Shown in pieces: positions 10,471-19,672 of a stretch of 64,000 nucleotides of DNA. The first letter of the stretch is position 1, and every line of letters begins with the position of its first letter. The notes under the pieces are model-generated. The model was not told the DNA's origin. It was given only the letters and a program-made list of their open reading frames with translations, and searched no databases. A program made the translations under genes and the position numbers. Source of the stretch: Haloterrigena sp. H1 (GTDB lineage Archaea > Halobacteriota > Halobacteria > Halobacteriales > Natrialbaceae); the NCBI RefSeq assembly GCF_005938085.1, contig NZ_SMZK01000001.1:1488001-1552000 (forward strand), given 5' to 3'.

Positions 10471-11471
10471 CAGTACGACTCACCCGCTTCGATCGGGCCG
10501 CTGAACGCGGTGTAAAGGACGCCGAAGTAGACGAAGACGAGCGGGAGCAAGATCGCGGCTCCGATGGACATGAGATTGAGCGGGAGCGTCGAGACGATCG
10601 CCGTCTCGACGGTTAGGCCGCTGGCTCGATCGATTTCGGGATACATCAGCCCGGCGACGACGCTGACCAGTGCGAAGACGAGCCCGGCGGCGCTTGTAAA
10701 CGCGACGTAGTAGCGATCCGCCCGTGTCGCTGCGGCGTATATCCCGGCGAGGACGACCGTCACGACGACGAGCCCGACAACCGGAATGGAACGCAACGCC
10801 GGCCGCAGGTCGGGTGCTGTCGCGTAGATGTAGCCAAGCGTCACCACGAGCAAGCCGAGGTACGCACCGAGTGCGCGGTAGCCATCCGTTTGGAGGTCCG
10901 CGCGCAGGTCGCCCCGCGTTTTCAATCGAAGGAAGGCCACGCCGTCGACGACGGTCAGCGCGACGACCGCCAGCCCGACGACGACGCCCGGCAGCGTCAG
11001 GATCGCCGTCGCGCCGAGCAGCCAGTTCGCCGTAAACATTCCCAGAAAGAACGGGGCAGTGAGGCTGCCGACGACGAACGCGCGTCCCCACCAGCGCTGC
11101 CATGCGTCGTCGTGGCGCTGTTCGTACATCTCCGGCGCAAGCCCTCGGATGATGAGTGCACCTAAAATCGCGAACATCAGCAGGTAGTACCGGCTGAAGA
11201 GGTTGGCGTAGACGGGCGGAAAGGCCGCGAACAGTGCGCCACCGAAGACGACGAGCCACACCTCGTTGCCGTCCCAGAACGGTCCGATCGCGGCCAGTAA
11301 CTGCTCGCGCTCGTCGCCGTCGGCACGTGTCGCGAACAGCGCGCCGACCCCGAAGTCGAACCCATCGAGAAACAGAAACATCGAAAAGATGAAAAACACC
11401 AGGCCGAACCACAGGTCTGCCAGCGGCAGCCCGAACAGCGGCTCGCTCGCGAGCGTCCCGGTGTCAGTCAT
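10470..11471 (-). CDS. cydB: Cytochrome bd-type quinol oxidase subunit II
   Basis: A 333-residue multi-pass subunit II of cytochrome bd oxidase. The family signatures are clear near the N-terminus: FLDGFDFGVGAL, GPFWDGNEVWLVVFGGALFAAFP, then SRYYLLMFAILGALIIRGLAPE. CydB pairs with CydA to oxidise quinol and reduce O2 to water at high oxygen affinity. The start is ATG 11469-11471; the frame extends one TTG codon upstream. It overlaps the cydA stop by a few bases, and its own stop overlaps the following small membrane gene, giving a coupled three-gene operon. Confidence 0.95.
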   Translation of the reverse strand: MTDTGTLASEPLFGLPLADLWFGLVFFIFSMFLFLDGFDFGVGALFATRADGDEREQLLAAIGPFWDGNEVWLVVFGGALFAAFPPVYANLFSRYYLLMFAILGALIIRGLAPEMYEQRHDDAWQRWWGRAFVVGSLTAPFFLGMFTANWLLGATAILTLPGVVVGLAVVALTVVDGVAFLRLKTRGDLRADLQTDGYRALGAYLGLLVVTLGYIYATAPDLRPALRSIPVVGLVVVTVVLAGIYAAATRADRYYVAFTSAAGLVFALVSVVAGLMYPEIDRASGLTVETAIVSTLPLNLMSIGAAILLPLVFVYFGVLYTAFSGPIEAGESY

Positions 11472-12888
11472 CAACGCTTACCTCCGAGGTGGGTGTCTCC
11501 GGCGTCTCTCGCACCGCGAGGTCCTCCCCATCGGGTGGACCGGCCCGGATGATACGAGCGATGACGTACGTATAGAGCATGAGCAGTCCGAAATAGACGA
11601 CTGCGAACCCAGCGAGCGTCACCGCGGCTTCGCCACCCGTCAGCCCCGGCGAGACGCCCTCGCTCGTCTGCAAGACGCCCTGAATCACCCACGGCTGGCG
11701 ACCGACTTCCGTGACGATCCAGCCCAACTCGACTGCGAGGATGCCAAGCGGTGCCGAGGCCATCAGCGCCTTGTGGAGGAGGTCGTCCTCGAGCAACTCA
11801 CCCCGCCACCAGCGGTAGCCACCCCAGACGGCGAGCAGGATGAACCAGAAGCCGAGTGCGACCATGATCCGGAACGACCAGAAGACGAGCGCGACGGGCG
11901 GCTGGGGACCGGGGAATTGCTCGAGGCCCTGGATCGTCGCCTGCGGGTCGCCGCCGCTGGCGAGCCACGACGCGCCGCCGGGGATGCCGATGCCGAAGAT
12001 GTCCTTGGCCCGCGGATCGAGCAGGTCCTGGATGCTCGTCGGGAACGCGACGATGTACTCGGGGACGTACGAATCGGTCTCCCAGACGGCCTCCATCGCG
12101 GCGAACTTCTGTGGCTGGGTCTCAAAGACGTGGCGCGCGTACAGGTCGCCGTGAAACACCTGCAACGGCGCGGTGATCAACAGCGCGATGAGGCCGAACT
12201 TGAGCGTCGTCTCCCAGAACCCGATGTTCTCGACCGGATACCCCCAGACGTGGTGTCTGAAAACGAAGTAGGCACCGAGACCGGCCATGAACAGCGCGAC
12301 TGATTCGACGGCGGCGTTTTGCATGTGGACGAACATCCACGGGAACCGGGGATTCGCGTAGGCCGCGATCGGATCGACCAGCTGGACGATCGGCTGGCCG
12401 TTCTCGGTCGCCAATTCGTAGCCCCGTGGCGTTTGCATCCACGAGTTCGCAATGAGAATCCAGACCGCCGATAGCCACGTTCCGAGGGCGACGGCGACCG
12501 CAGAAATCATGTAGAGCACGTTCCCGACGCGCTCGCGACCGAAGACAAAAATCCCCAGAAACGTCGCCTCGAGCATGAACGCCATCATCCCCTCGAGCGC
12601 GAGCGGGCCGCCGAACAGTTCGCCGGCGGTCGTCGAAAACGCCGCGAAGTTGGTCCCGAACTCGAACTCGAGGACGATCCCCGTCACGGTGCCGACGACG
12701 AAGCTGACGGCGAAGATCCGGGTCCAGAACCGACGTAACTGCTCGTAGATGGCGGCTCCAGTGCGAAGTTCCTTCCACGTGAAGTAGACGAGAAACGGGG
12801 CGAGCCCCATGCTCATCACGGGGAAGATAATGTGGACGATCGTCGTGAGTGCGAACTGCAGCCGACTGCCGGTAACTGGGTCGATCAT
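11464..12888 (-). CDS. cydA: Cytochrome bd-type quinol oxidase subunit I
   Basis: A 474-residue subunit I carrying the hemes and the quinol site. Seen: the N-terminal heme ligand His19 in TTIVHIIFPVMSMG; FGTNFAAFSTTAGELFGGPLALEGMMAFMLEATFLG; the second His in FVHMQNAAVESVALF; and GWIVTEVGRQPWVIQG, the quinol-oxidase motif. About nine membrane segments. I use ATG 12886-12888 (MIDPVTGSRLQF) because His19 then falls at its usual position; the longer frame adds 13 unsupported residues. First gene of the cydA-cydB-small membrane protein operon; used under low oxygen or oxidative/sulfide stress. Confidence 0.95.
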   Translation of the reverse strand: MIDPVTGSRLQFALTTIVHIIFPVMSMGLAPFLVYFTWKELRTGAAIYEQLRRFWTRIFAVSFVVGTVTGIVLEFEFGTNFAAFSTTAGELFGGPLALEGMMAFMLEATFLGIFVFGRERVGNVLYMISAVAVALGTWLSAVWILIANSWMQTPRGYELATENGQPIVQLVDPIAAYANPRFPWMFVHMQNAAVESVALFMAGLGAYFVFRHHVWGYPVENIGFWETTLKFGLIALLITAPLQVFHGDLYARHVFETQPQKFAAMEAVWETDSYVPEYIVAFPTSIQDLLDPRAKDIFGIGIPGGASWLASGGDPQATIQGLEQFPGPQPPVALVFWSFRIMVALGFWFILLAVWGGYRWWRGELLEDDLLHKALMASAPLGILAVELGWIVTEVGRQPWVIQGVLQTSEGVSPGLTGGEAAVTLAGFAVVYFGLLMLYTYVIARIIRAGPPDGEDLAVRETPETPTSEVSVDD

Positions 12889-13113
12889 GTCGGAACGCTC
12901 GAGGGCTGTCTGGACGCGATACCGCACCGACTGGTGGCTCGTGTTCGGTCCAACAGAGGGGCCGGACAGAAGTAGTCCTTTGGGTGCGGTTGTCGAACCA
13001 CAGAGGCTATCTACCGCGCGATGCCGTCTTCCCAGACGACGAACCGATACTCGAGGCGCGGCTGCCTGTCTCGTTCACGACTCTGTAATCGGTGTTGATC
13101 GCGGTCGCGGAGG

Positions 13114-13533
13114 TTAGTGCCCGTTATCGCCTGCGTTCGCCCGCGAGAGGTATGCCGACAGGATCGCGGTCTGGACCGTCCGCAGGTCAGCCTCCTGAAT
13201 CGTTGCAGCTGCTTGAAAGCGTTCGCGGGCGTTTGCGACCGTCTGTGGATCGGCAGCGAGATACGCGAGGCCGAACGCGTCGGAGTCGACCTTGCGAGCG
13301 GTCTCGAAAGCCGCCTCGTCATAGAGGTCAGCGAACTCGGTGACGAGATCCGAGACGAGCCTGTCGGTCGCGTCAGCACCCGGATCACCTACGGGAATCG
13401 TCGACTCCGACGGATCGAAGTAGCTCTCGTAGTCGACGACGCCGGCTGTCTCGTACAGGTAGTCGGCGAGCGCGTCAAAGACAGCCGCTGAGACGTAGAC
13501 ACCGAACAGCTTGTACCGATCGTCGGCGGTCAT
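13114..13533 (-). CDS. Haloarchaeal protein of unknown function
   Basis: A 139-residue acidic, mostly helical, soluble protein (MTADDRYKLFGVYVSAAVFDALADYLYETAGVVDYESYFDP...). It has no cysteines, membrane segment or catalytic motif that I recognise. Start is ATG 13531-13533, preceded by an in-frame GTG. It reads in the same direction as the downstream end of tusA, 112 bp away. The composition and coding bias are typical of the genome, so I consider it a real gene. Confidence 0.7.
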   Translation of the reverse strand: MTADDRYKLFGVYVSAAVFDALADYLYETAGVVDYESYFDPSESTIPVGDPGADATDRLVSDLVTEFADLYDEAAFETARKVDSDAFGLAYLAADPQTVANARERFQAAATIQEADLRTVQTAILSAYLSRANAGDNGH

Positions 13534-13645
13534 CACATCGAGGTTCTGTGCCGAGGCCCATCAAACGTCGCCTTCGAGAACAGTGTCCACCTCTGAGGCG
13601 TGCGTGGACGTCGGGGTCCGCAGCGTCGAATCGCCGTCGCGTCTC

Positions 13646-13891
13646 TCAGGCCGTCTTCTCGACGTAGTGTTTGTACACGTCGCCGTCCTCGACCTGCTCG
13701 AGCAACTCGACACCGTCGGTCCCGGTTGCCCAGCCGTCGAGGTCGCTCATGCTGCCCGAGTCCGTGGCGACTACTTCGAGGATCTCGCCTTCGGCGAGGT
13801 CGTCGATGGCGGACTTCGCTTGGACAACCGGCATGGGACACGATGCACCTTTGACGTCGAGCGTCTCCGCGATCTGGTATTCCGAACTCAT
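13646..13891 (-). CDS. tusA: TusA-family sulfur-carrier protein, copy 1
   Basis: An 81-residue sulfurtransferase with the TusA/SirA hallmark LDVKGASCPMPVV; Cys18 in the CPxP motif would carry the persulfide. It then has DLAEGEILEVVATDSGSMSDLDGWA, the usual second half. It donates or receives sulfane sulfur from rhodanese/DsrE-type partners in the cytosol. It is divergent from the rhodanese-MBL gene at 14123, and the whole pair recurs in inverted order at 37815-39499; the two TusA proteins differ at roughly a dozen residues. The leader has a 26-base box (13905-13930) shared with copy 2. Confidence 0.93.
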   Translation of the reverse strand: MSSEYQIAETLDVKGASCPMPVVQAKSAIDDLAEGEILEVVATDSGSMSDLDGWATGTDGVELLEQVEDGDVYKHYVEKTA

Positions 13892-13904
13892 GTTCTATTT
13901 ATGC

Positions 13905-13930
13905 TCTGTCTTGGAGCTATCCCACAACAT
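13905..13930 (-). promoter_or_regulatory. Conserved box at the tusA copy 1 transcription start region
   Basis: In the tusA direction this reads ATGTTGTGG then GATAG then CTCCAAGACAGA, matching copy 2 (39211-39236) at 21 of 26 positions while surrounding intergenic DNA differs. A CTTTT lies 13 bases upstream in both, consistent with the TATA region, so the box would span the transcription start. Confidence 0.5.
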
Positions 13931-14053
13931 TGGTTCCACTTTCAAAAGCTCATCGATTCTTGCGCGATATTCGAACATCTATACTCGCCCATGCGCGCTA
14001 TAACTAATTTATGCAGGCTCAATATGGTCTTCAACTCCTTCCCACCGTAGCTG

Positions 14054-14093
14054 TATTGTGCAATAGTTGAACGACCATGCAAAGATTTATGTG
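14054..14093 (+). promoter_or_regulatory. Palindromic upstream element and TATA region of rhodanese-MBL copy 1
   Basis: TATTG-TG-CAATA (14054-14065) is a perfect inverted repeat. It is followed 11 bases later by ATGCAAA (14077-14083) and a TATA-like GATTTATGTG (14084-14093), about 30-35 bp ahead of the ATG at 14123. The same order of elements occurs at MBL copy 2 and at trxA. The position just upstream of BRE/TATA suggests an activator site. Confidence 0.55.
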
Positions 14094-14122
14094 GAACGGG
14101 CCGGTACTCGTTGGTGTACACA

Positions 14123-15316
14123 ATGGACGACATGGACTTCCCAACGCCAGACGTCGAGGTCGAATCAGTCACCCCCAGCGAACTCAAAGCGAGCATCGAT
14201 GCGGGCGAGAACGTAACGCTGCTCGACGTGCGTGCGGAATCGGAGTACGAGGAGTGGCACATCGACGGCGACAGCGTCGAGTCGATCAACATCCCGTACT
14301 TCGAGTTCCTCGAGGACGAGCTCGACGAGGACGTTCTTGCACAGATTCCCGACGACCGCGAAGTGACGGTCCTCTGTGCGAAAGGTGGCTCGAGCGAGTT
14401 CGTCGCGGCCACGCTCAAAGACCGCGGATACGACGCAAACCAGCTTGAGGACGGGATGAACGGCTGGGCGCGGATTTACGAGCGCGTCGAGGTCTCGGAG
14501 TACGACGGTGCGGGGACGCTCTACCAGTACCAGCGTCCTTCGTCGGGTTGCCTTGGCTACCTCGTCGTCGACGGCGGCGAGGCCGCGGTGATCGACCCGC
14601 TACGCGCGTTCACGGACCGCTACCTCACCGACGCTGACGAGCTCGGTGTCGACCTGCAGTACGCGATCGACACGCACATCCACGCCGACCACATCTCGGG
14701 TGTGCGTGCACTCGACGCCGTCGGCGTCGAGGGCGTCATCCCTGACGCGTCGGTCCAGCGTGGCGTCACTTACGCCGACGACGTAACCCTCGCCGAGGAC
14801 GGCGACGAGTTCCAGGTCGGCGACGCCACGATCGAGACGGTCTCCACGCCCGGGCACACCTCCGGGATGACCTCGTACCTCGTCGACGGCTCGCTACTCG
14901 CGACCGGTGACGGCCTGTTCATCGAAAGCGTCGCCCGTCCTGACTTAGAAGAAGGCGACGACGGCGCACCCGAAGCCGCGGCCCAACTCTACGAGAGCCT
15001 CCAGGAACGCGTCCTCTCGCTGCCCGACGAGACGCTGATCGGTGGTGCACACTTCAGCGACGCCGCCGAACCTGCCGCCGACGGCACCTACACCGCGCCG
15101 ATCGGCCAGCTCAAAGAGGAGATGGACGCGCTGACGATGGACGAAGACGAGTTCGTCGAGCTCATCCTCTCGGATATGCCCCCACGGCCGGCCAACTATG
15201 AGGACATTATCCCCACCAACCTCGGCCAGCAGGAGGCTGACGACGACGAAGCATTCGAACTCGAGCTCGGCCCGAACAACTGTGCTGCCAGCCAGGAATC
15301 GCTGGCAGGCGACTAA
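14123..15316 (+). CDS. Rhodanese / metallo-beta-lactamase fusion, likely persulfide dioxygenase, copy 1
   Basis: A 397-residue cytosolic fusion. Residues 15-125 form a rhodanese domain with active-site loop VLCAKGGSSEF (Cys85). Residues 135-330 form an MBL domain with metal motif HIHADH (185-190), then STPGHTSGM, ATGDGLF and GGAHFSD. The pairing resembles ETHE1/CstB-type persulfide dioxygenases, which oxidise glutathione/CoA-type persulfides to sulfite; the actual thiol in haloarchaea (perhaps gamma-Glu-Cys or CoA) is inference. ATG 14123 is used: the frame continues upstream only to a TTG, and this gives the same length as copy 2. After about residue 35 the two copies differ at about nine positions. 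The stop TAA overlaps the first base of palindrome copy 3. Confidence 0.9.
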   Translation: MDDMDFPTPDVEVESVTPSELKASIDAGENVTLLDVRAESEYEEWHIDGDSVESINIPYFEFLEDELDEDVLAQIPDDREVTVLCAKGGSSEFVAATLKDRGYDANQLEDGMNGWARIYERVEVSEYDGAGTLYQYQRPSSGCLGYLVVDGGEAAVIDPLRAFTDRYLTDADELGVDLQYAIDTHIHADHISGVRALDAVGVEGVIPDASVQRGVTYADDVTLAEDGDEFQVGDATIETVSTPGHTSGMTSYLVDGSLLATGDGLFIESVARPDLEEGDDGAPEAAAQLYESLQERVLSLPDETLIGGAHFSDAAEPAADGTYTAPIGQLKEEMDALTMDEDEFVELILSDMPPRPANYEDIIPTNLGQQEADDDEAFELELGPNNCAASQESLAGD

Positions 15317-15396
15317 TACGGACTACTGTCAGTCAGTTCCGGTGCAATCGTGACCGTTCTGCGGTTGCACCGGTACATCGTGACAGCAGACCGTAT
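15316..15396. repeat. Dispersed nested palindrome, copy 3
   Basis: An 81-bp element whose first base is the last base of the MBL copy 1 stop codon. Ends are ATACGGACTACTGTCAG and ACAGCAGACCGTAT; the inner stem pairs CCGGTGCAATCG with CGGTTGCACCGG (one mismatch). Very close in sequence to copy 1. Confidence 0.85.
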
Positions 15397-15764
15397 AAGC
15401 GGAGTCGATCGACACCCTCGACCGACCCCTCTCGGATCGTCCGTGGCGACTCACACCATGTGATCGAGTGACACTGCCGGACAGAACGACGTGACGATCG
15501 GTCGCGCTGCTGCGGCCGTCACCGGTGGAGACGGCCGCGAATCCGCGACCGACGTTGTATTGACTGCTGTCCGACAGTATGAGCCGGCTGTTCGACAGCG
15601 GCCAGTGACTCGATTCGTCCACGCTCTCGGATCCTCGTTTCGCGTTTCGTACGATCACAGTTGTCGTGAGTAGCACAGGGGGCTTCAATCAGAGTCGCCC
15701 GTCAATCAGCGGTAAGTACAGAGCAAGCACATAGCATGCAGTTAGTAAGCGTAAAGATCCCCTT
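15397..15764. other. Gene-free region
   Basis: No supported gene. Frames here are Arg/Ser-rich and lack the acidic character of real proteins in this genome. GC content falls toward 15700, next to the small AT-rich gene that follows. Confidence 0.5.
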
Positions 15765-16064
15765 TCAAGATCGTGCCTCCGCAGTTTTTGCTTGATCCGC
15801 AGCGATCATCTCGGCTTCGTCACGGAGTTCGGATGGAATTGATCGTCGTCCGTGGCCCGTTTCATACTGCATCGTCTGGAAATCGATTGGATATGTCTCT
15901 GACACAAACGGTGGAGTTATGTATAACCCCGGTTCGAGAATCTGCCGTTCCTCCCCTAACACTAGCAGAATCTCGAGGTCTCCTTCGGAGATCCTATGGA
16001 CAGAAGACCATGATGCGGTAAGAATAATTACTATCAATGCTACGAACAGTGCGAGGTACAACAT
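15765..16064 (-). CDS. Short protein with an SPFH/stomatin-like N-terminal region
   Basis: A 99-residue protein: one N-terminal transmembrane helix (MLYLALFVALIVIILTASW), then VHRISEGDLEILLVLGEERQILEPGLYITPPFVSETYPIDFQTMQYE. This resembles the membrane-proximal start of stomatin/SPFH proteins (usually 250-400 residues), but it stops after a short charged tail (RDEAEMIAADQAKTAEARS). It could be a genuine mini-protein or a truncated SPFH gene. DNA is less GC-rich than its neighbours. ATG 16062-16064. Confidence 0.5.
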   Translation of the reverse strand: MLYLALFVALIVIILTASWSSVHRISEGDLEILLVLGEERQILEPGLYITPPFVSETYPIDFQTMQYETGHGRRSIPSELRDEAEMIAADQAKTAEARS

Positions 16065-16438
16065 ATTCGTCTATAGGTAAATAGGGGTAAAAAAGAATGT
16101 GTTAGATAAATATGAAAATCAATTACATTGTCGACACGCTACATTCGCACACATAGTTGCCGAACTACTCGATTCGGTTTCAGGCAGGTTTCTGACTAAG
16201 CAAATCGTGCTACTATCTACTGATAGTCCTCGCTCGAGACCGATGTTCGCCTCACGTCGGGATTCGAATTACGTCTGAAAACCTGGAAGCGCAGAACCTC
16301 GGTCTCGTTCAATTCATCAATCGTCGTTTCCAGCGACCGAAAGACCCGCGCACTGCTATGCGTCGCGCACAGCGTCACCGTTCGCTTTTCGTGGTGCGTC
16401 GCAGCACGCATCGCTCGCCGTTTTGTGTCGCTGAGAAG
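16065..16438. other. AT-leaning gene-free region before the tRNA
   Basis: No convincing coding sequence; a 64-residue minus-strand frame (16217-16411) lacks any recognisable feature. The 16065-16200 part is AT-rich, as expected of a promoter for the small gene at 15765. Confidence 0.45.
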
Positions 16439-16523
16439 CGCCGAGAGGGAGATTTGAACTCCCGAGTCCGTGAGGACAGCAGATTTCGAATCTGCCGCCT
16501 TGGCCGGGCTAGGCTATCTCGGC
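16439..16523 (-). tRNA. tRNA-Ser (CGA anticodon)
   Basis: Minus-strand 85-nt tRNA. The acceptor stem GCCGAGA pairs with TCTCGGC, the D-arm region is GCCTAGCCCGGCCAAGGC, and the anticodon stem GCAGA/TCTGC has loop TTCGAAA (anticodon CGA). A long variable arm (TGTCCTCACGGACTC) typical of class II tRNA-Ser is followed by the T-arm GGGAG-TTCAAAT-CTCCC. The discriminator base is G, as in archaeal serine tRNAs. No intron is visible. Confidence 0.95.
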
Positions 16524-16667
16524 TCACTCACTTCTACTCGAGAGACGTTTTTACCCGTTTCGATTTTCTCGCCCTCTGTGAGTGAGTGCCGCCCAACAGC
16601 CGATGCCGGCCCCGATCGACTCGCCAGCCAGCAATGCAACCCGTGTGCCGGCCGGGAGACGGGCCGA

Positions 16668-19358
16668 TTATCCCGTGTTCTTCATGCCGGCCGCGATTCC
16701 CTTGACCGTCAGCCGCAGGGAGCGTTCCTCGATGTCTGTCCGATCGGTTCGGCCGAGCAAATAGACTTGCAGCATGTTCAGCGGATCGACGTACGGGTTT
16801 CGCCGCTCTAAGTTCTCGCCGAGCCAGTCTCGAGTGTGGAGCTGGTCACGCTGGCCGATCTCGGTGATCAGGTCCGTCGCTCGCTCGTACTCGTCGGTCA
16901 CGCGCGGGAAGAACCGTTCGCGGAGGTCCGGCTCGGCCAGGTCGGCGTAGCGGTCGGCGATCTCGAGTTCGGTCCGCGACAGCGAGAGCGCGGCGTTGTC
17001 GAGCGTCGTCCGGAAGAACGGCCACTCTTCGTACATCGTCTGTAAGGTGTCCATCGACCCGCCGTCGTCGAGGTAGGCCTCGACACCGGTTGCGAGAGCG
17101 TACCAGCCCGGCAGGATACACCGCGACTGGGTCCACGAGAACACCCACGGGATCGCCCGCAGGTCTTCGACGGTGCGCTCGCCCGACCGGGAGGCCGGTC
17201 GCGATCCGAGATCGAGGTCCTCGATGACGGTGATCGGCGTTGCCTGCTCGAAGTACTGGACGAAGCCGTCGCTCTCTAAGAGGTCACGGTACTCCTGACG
17301 GGCGGCGTCGGCCATGATCTCCATGCCTTCGATCCATTCCTCGCGGATCTCCTCTTCGGGCTGGTCTAGCGCCTGCTTGCGCGCCCGGAGCTGGGCGTTG
17401 AGCATCTGCTCGATATTGCGCTCGGCGATGCGCGGGTTGGCGTACTTCTCCGCGATGGCCTCGCCCTGTTCGGTGAACTTGACCTGGCCCGTCACCGTCG
17501 AGTTCGGCAGCGCCAGTAACGCTTCGTTCATCGGCCCGCCGCCGCGAGAAATCGAGCCGCCGCGGCCGTGGAACAGCCGCATCGTCACGTCGTGATCGTC
17601 ACAGATCTCCCCCAGCCGACGCTGGTTCTTGTACAGCGACCAGTTCGCCGCCAGAAAGCCGTTTTCCTTGTTCGAGTCGGAGTAGCCCAGCATGATTTCC
17701 TGAGTGCGCCCGCGGGCCTCGAGCGCCTGCGCGTAGGCCTCGTTCTCGAACAGCGTGCCCATGATCCGCCTGGCTCCCGAGAGGGCGTATTCGGTCTCGA
17801 GCAACGGGACGATGTCGATTCCCGAATGTTCGGGCAGGGAGATGACGCCGGCCTGATCGGCCAGGAACAGCACCTCGAGGACGTGACTCGGCTCCTCAGT
17901 CATCGAGATGCAGTAGGTGTCGATGGCGTGGACCCCGTACTCGGTCTGCCAGTCGGCGAGACTGTCGAAGAGTTCGAGGACACGCGCCGAGTCGTCCGAG
18001 AGGTCGGCGGGCTCGCTCAGATCGATCACCGATTCATCCTGCAACACGGCGTCAGTCAGGAACTCGACGCGCTCGTCCTCCGAGAGGGCGCGATAGTCGA
18101 TCCCCTCGCGCTCGAGGGCCTCGGCGATGGCGTCGGTGTGTTTTTGCTGGTGGTCGCGCAGGTCGAGACTCGCCAGCGAGAAGCCGAAGGTAGCGACCTG
18201 CCGGCGGATCGGATCGACGTGGGCGTCGGCGACGCTGTCGGCGTCGTTAGCGCGCAGGCTTTCGGCGATGACTCTGAGATCCTCGCGGAGTTCGTCGGCG
18301 GTGTCGTACCCGCCCGGTCGAACGTCGCCGACGCGGCGGAGCCGCTCGCGCATGAGTTTGAGTTTCTGCCGGTAGGGCTCGTTGGGGTAGCGCTGCTCGG
18401 CCGTGCGTGCGCTGCCGGGCAGGCGCTCGCGGTCGCGCTCGAGGGAGGCCTGAAAGTCGGAGCCGGCGTCGACCCGGCTCCCGTCCTGGCTCAGGACACC
18501 GGAGAGGCGCTTGAGCTGGTCGCGGTAGCGATCGAGGATCACCGAGCGCTGGCGCTCGAGCGTGTTCGCCGTGACCTCGGGGGTGACGTAGGGGTTGCCG
18601 TCGCGGTCGCTGCCGGCCCACGAACGGAACTCGAAGAGCTTCGGAATCTCGAGATCGCCGGGGACTTCGGCGTCGATTGCCTCGTCGAGTTCGTCGTAGA
18701 TCTCGCCGACGACGTCGAACAGCGTGTTTTCGAGGTACCACTGGACGTTACGGGCCTCGTCTTCCGGCTCAGGCTGGCGGTTGCGCACCTGGGGCGTCTG
18801 CCAGAGACTCGTCACCTCGGCGTCGACGTCCTGCCAGAGTTGGCGCTCCTCCTTGTCGGTCAGGAGCCGCTCGTCTAAGGTCTCGAGCGACGTCGAGATC
18901 TCCCGCAGTTTGGACTTGACGGTCTTGCGCCGGGCCTCGGTCGGATGAGCAGTGAAGGTCGGCTCGATCAAGACGTCATCGAGGATCTGTCGGACAGTCT
19001 CGACGTCGGCCTCGCCGAGTTCTTCGGCTGCGGTCTCGAGGCTGTCCTCGAGCGTGCCTTCTTGGGAGTCCGTGCGGATGGTTCGGACCCGTTCGCGCTC
19101 TTCGGCGAGGTTGATCAACTCGAAATACGTCGCGAACGCACGTGCGACGGTTCGCTGTCGGTGTGACGAGAGTCCCTCGAGTTCCGTGACGAGCGGTTCG
19201 CGTGACTCGAGGTCGCCGGCACGGTAGTCGATCGCGGCGCGTCGGCACGACTCGACCGTCTCGAAGGCCCCGCGAGAGGTCTGCCCCTCGAGGACGTCGC
19301 CGAGTAACGCACCGAGTTCGCGGACGTCCTGTCTGACGCCCCTGTTATGGAGTCGCAT
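16668..19358 (-). CDS. ppc: Phosphoenolpyruvate carboxylase
   Basis: An 896-residue bacterial-type PEP carboxylase: PEP + bicarbonate to oxaloacetate + phosphate, cytosolic, replenishing the TCA cycle. Diagnostic segments are the catalytic-His motif FTAHPTEARRKT, the EFRSWAGSDRDGNPYVTP motif, GYSDSNKENGFLAANWSLY, FHGRGGSISRGGGP and the C-terminal GIAAGMKNTG end. Length is typical (850-950). Start ATG 19356-19358 has a TATA-like TTTTTAATA about 25-30 bp upstream. Together with maeB it frames C3/C4 interconversion in this window. Confidence 0.97.
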   Translation of the reverse strand: MRLHNRGVRQDVRELGALLGDVLEGQTSRGAFETVESCRRAAIDYRAGDLESREPLVTELEGLSSHRQRTVARAFATYFELINLAEERERVRTIRTDSQEGTLEDSLETAAEELGEADVETVRQILDDVLIEPTFTAHPTEARRKTVKSKLREISTSLETLDERLLTDKEERQLWQDVDAEVTSLWQTPQVRNRQPEPEDEARNVQWYLENTLFDVVGEIYDELDEAIDAEVPGDLEIPKLFEFRSWAGSDRDGNPYVTPEVTANTLERQRSVILDRYRDQLKRLSGVLSQDGSRVDAGSDFQASLERDRERLPGSARTAEQRYPNEPYRQKLKLMRERLRRVGDVRPGGYDTADELREDLRVIAESLRANDADSVADAHVDPIRRQVATFGFSLASLDLRDHQQKHTDAIAEALEREGIDYRALSEDERVEFLTDAVLQDESVIDLSEPADLSDDSARVLELFDSLADWQTEYGVHAIDTYCISMTEEPSHVLEVLFLADQAGVISLPEHSGIDIVPLLETEYALSGARRIMGTLFENEAYAQALEARGRTQEIMLGYSDSNKENGFLAANWSLYKNQRRLGEICDDHDVTMRLFHGRGGSISRGGGPMNEALLALPNSTVTGQVKFTEQGEAIAEKYANPRIAERNIEQMLNAQLRARKQALDQPEEEIREEWIEGMEIMADAARQEYRDLLESDGFVQYFEQATPITVIEDLDLGSRPASRSGERTVEDLRAIPWVFSWTQSRCILPGWYALATGVEAYLDDGGSMDTLQTMYEEWPFFRTTLDNAALSLSRTELEIADRYADLAEPDLRERFFPRVTDEYERATDLITEIGQRDQLHTRDWLGENLERRNPYVDPLNMLQVYLLGRTDRTDIEERSLRLTVKGIAAGMKNTG

Positions 19359-19672
19359 ATCATGTGGATGTGCGTGCCGTATTAAAAACCCCTCGCAGGG
19401 ATATCGCCTTCACGTCCATCGTTTTTCCTGATAGTTACTGGTGGTGGAATGTGCCGATCGGACGCAGTGACGACGTGTTCGGACAGCGACCCGTTCGGTA
19501 TCGGAACGACAATCTTTATAGGATTATTTACTACGTATGTTAATAGTACAATATGATGTGAGAGGAATACACACCTGCGGCATTCACTTTCGATCTGGAG
19601 ACGGCCGACGATGCCGATTATATCACCCGTAATTCCTTCGCACGGAAGTCGGCGGCAGTACGGAACGCAACG
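19359..19672. other. Intergenic region with promoter-like AT patch
   Basis: Contains the ppc promoter near 19380-19390 and an AT-rich patch (19510-19555) with TATA-like CTTTATAGG on the plus strand. A frame after it (from about 19562) reads like coding sequence for some 40 residues but begins directly after a TGA and runs into the epimerase gene, so I do not call it. Confidence 0.4.

Noticed and set aside
16217..16411. 64-codon frame beside the tRNA
   Set aside because: No start context, no homology I recognise, atypical composition.
17568..18878. Long plus-strand frame of 436 codons
   Set aside because: Antisense shadow of ppc without any recognisable domain.
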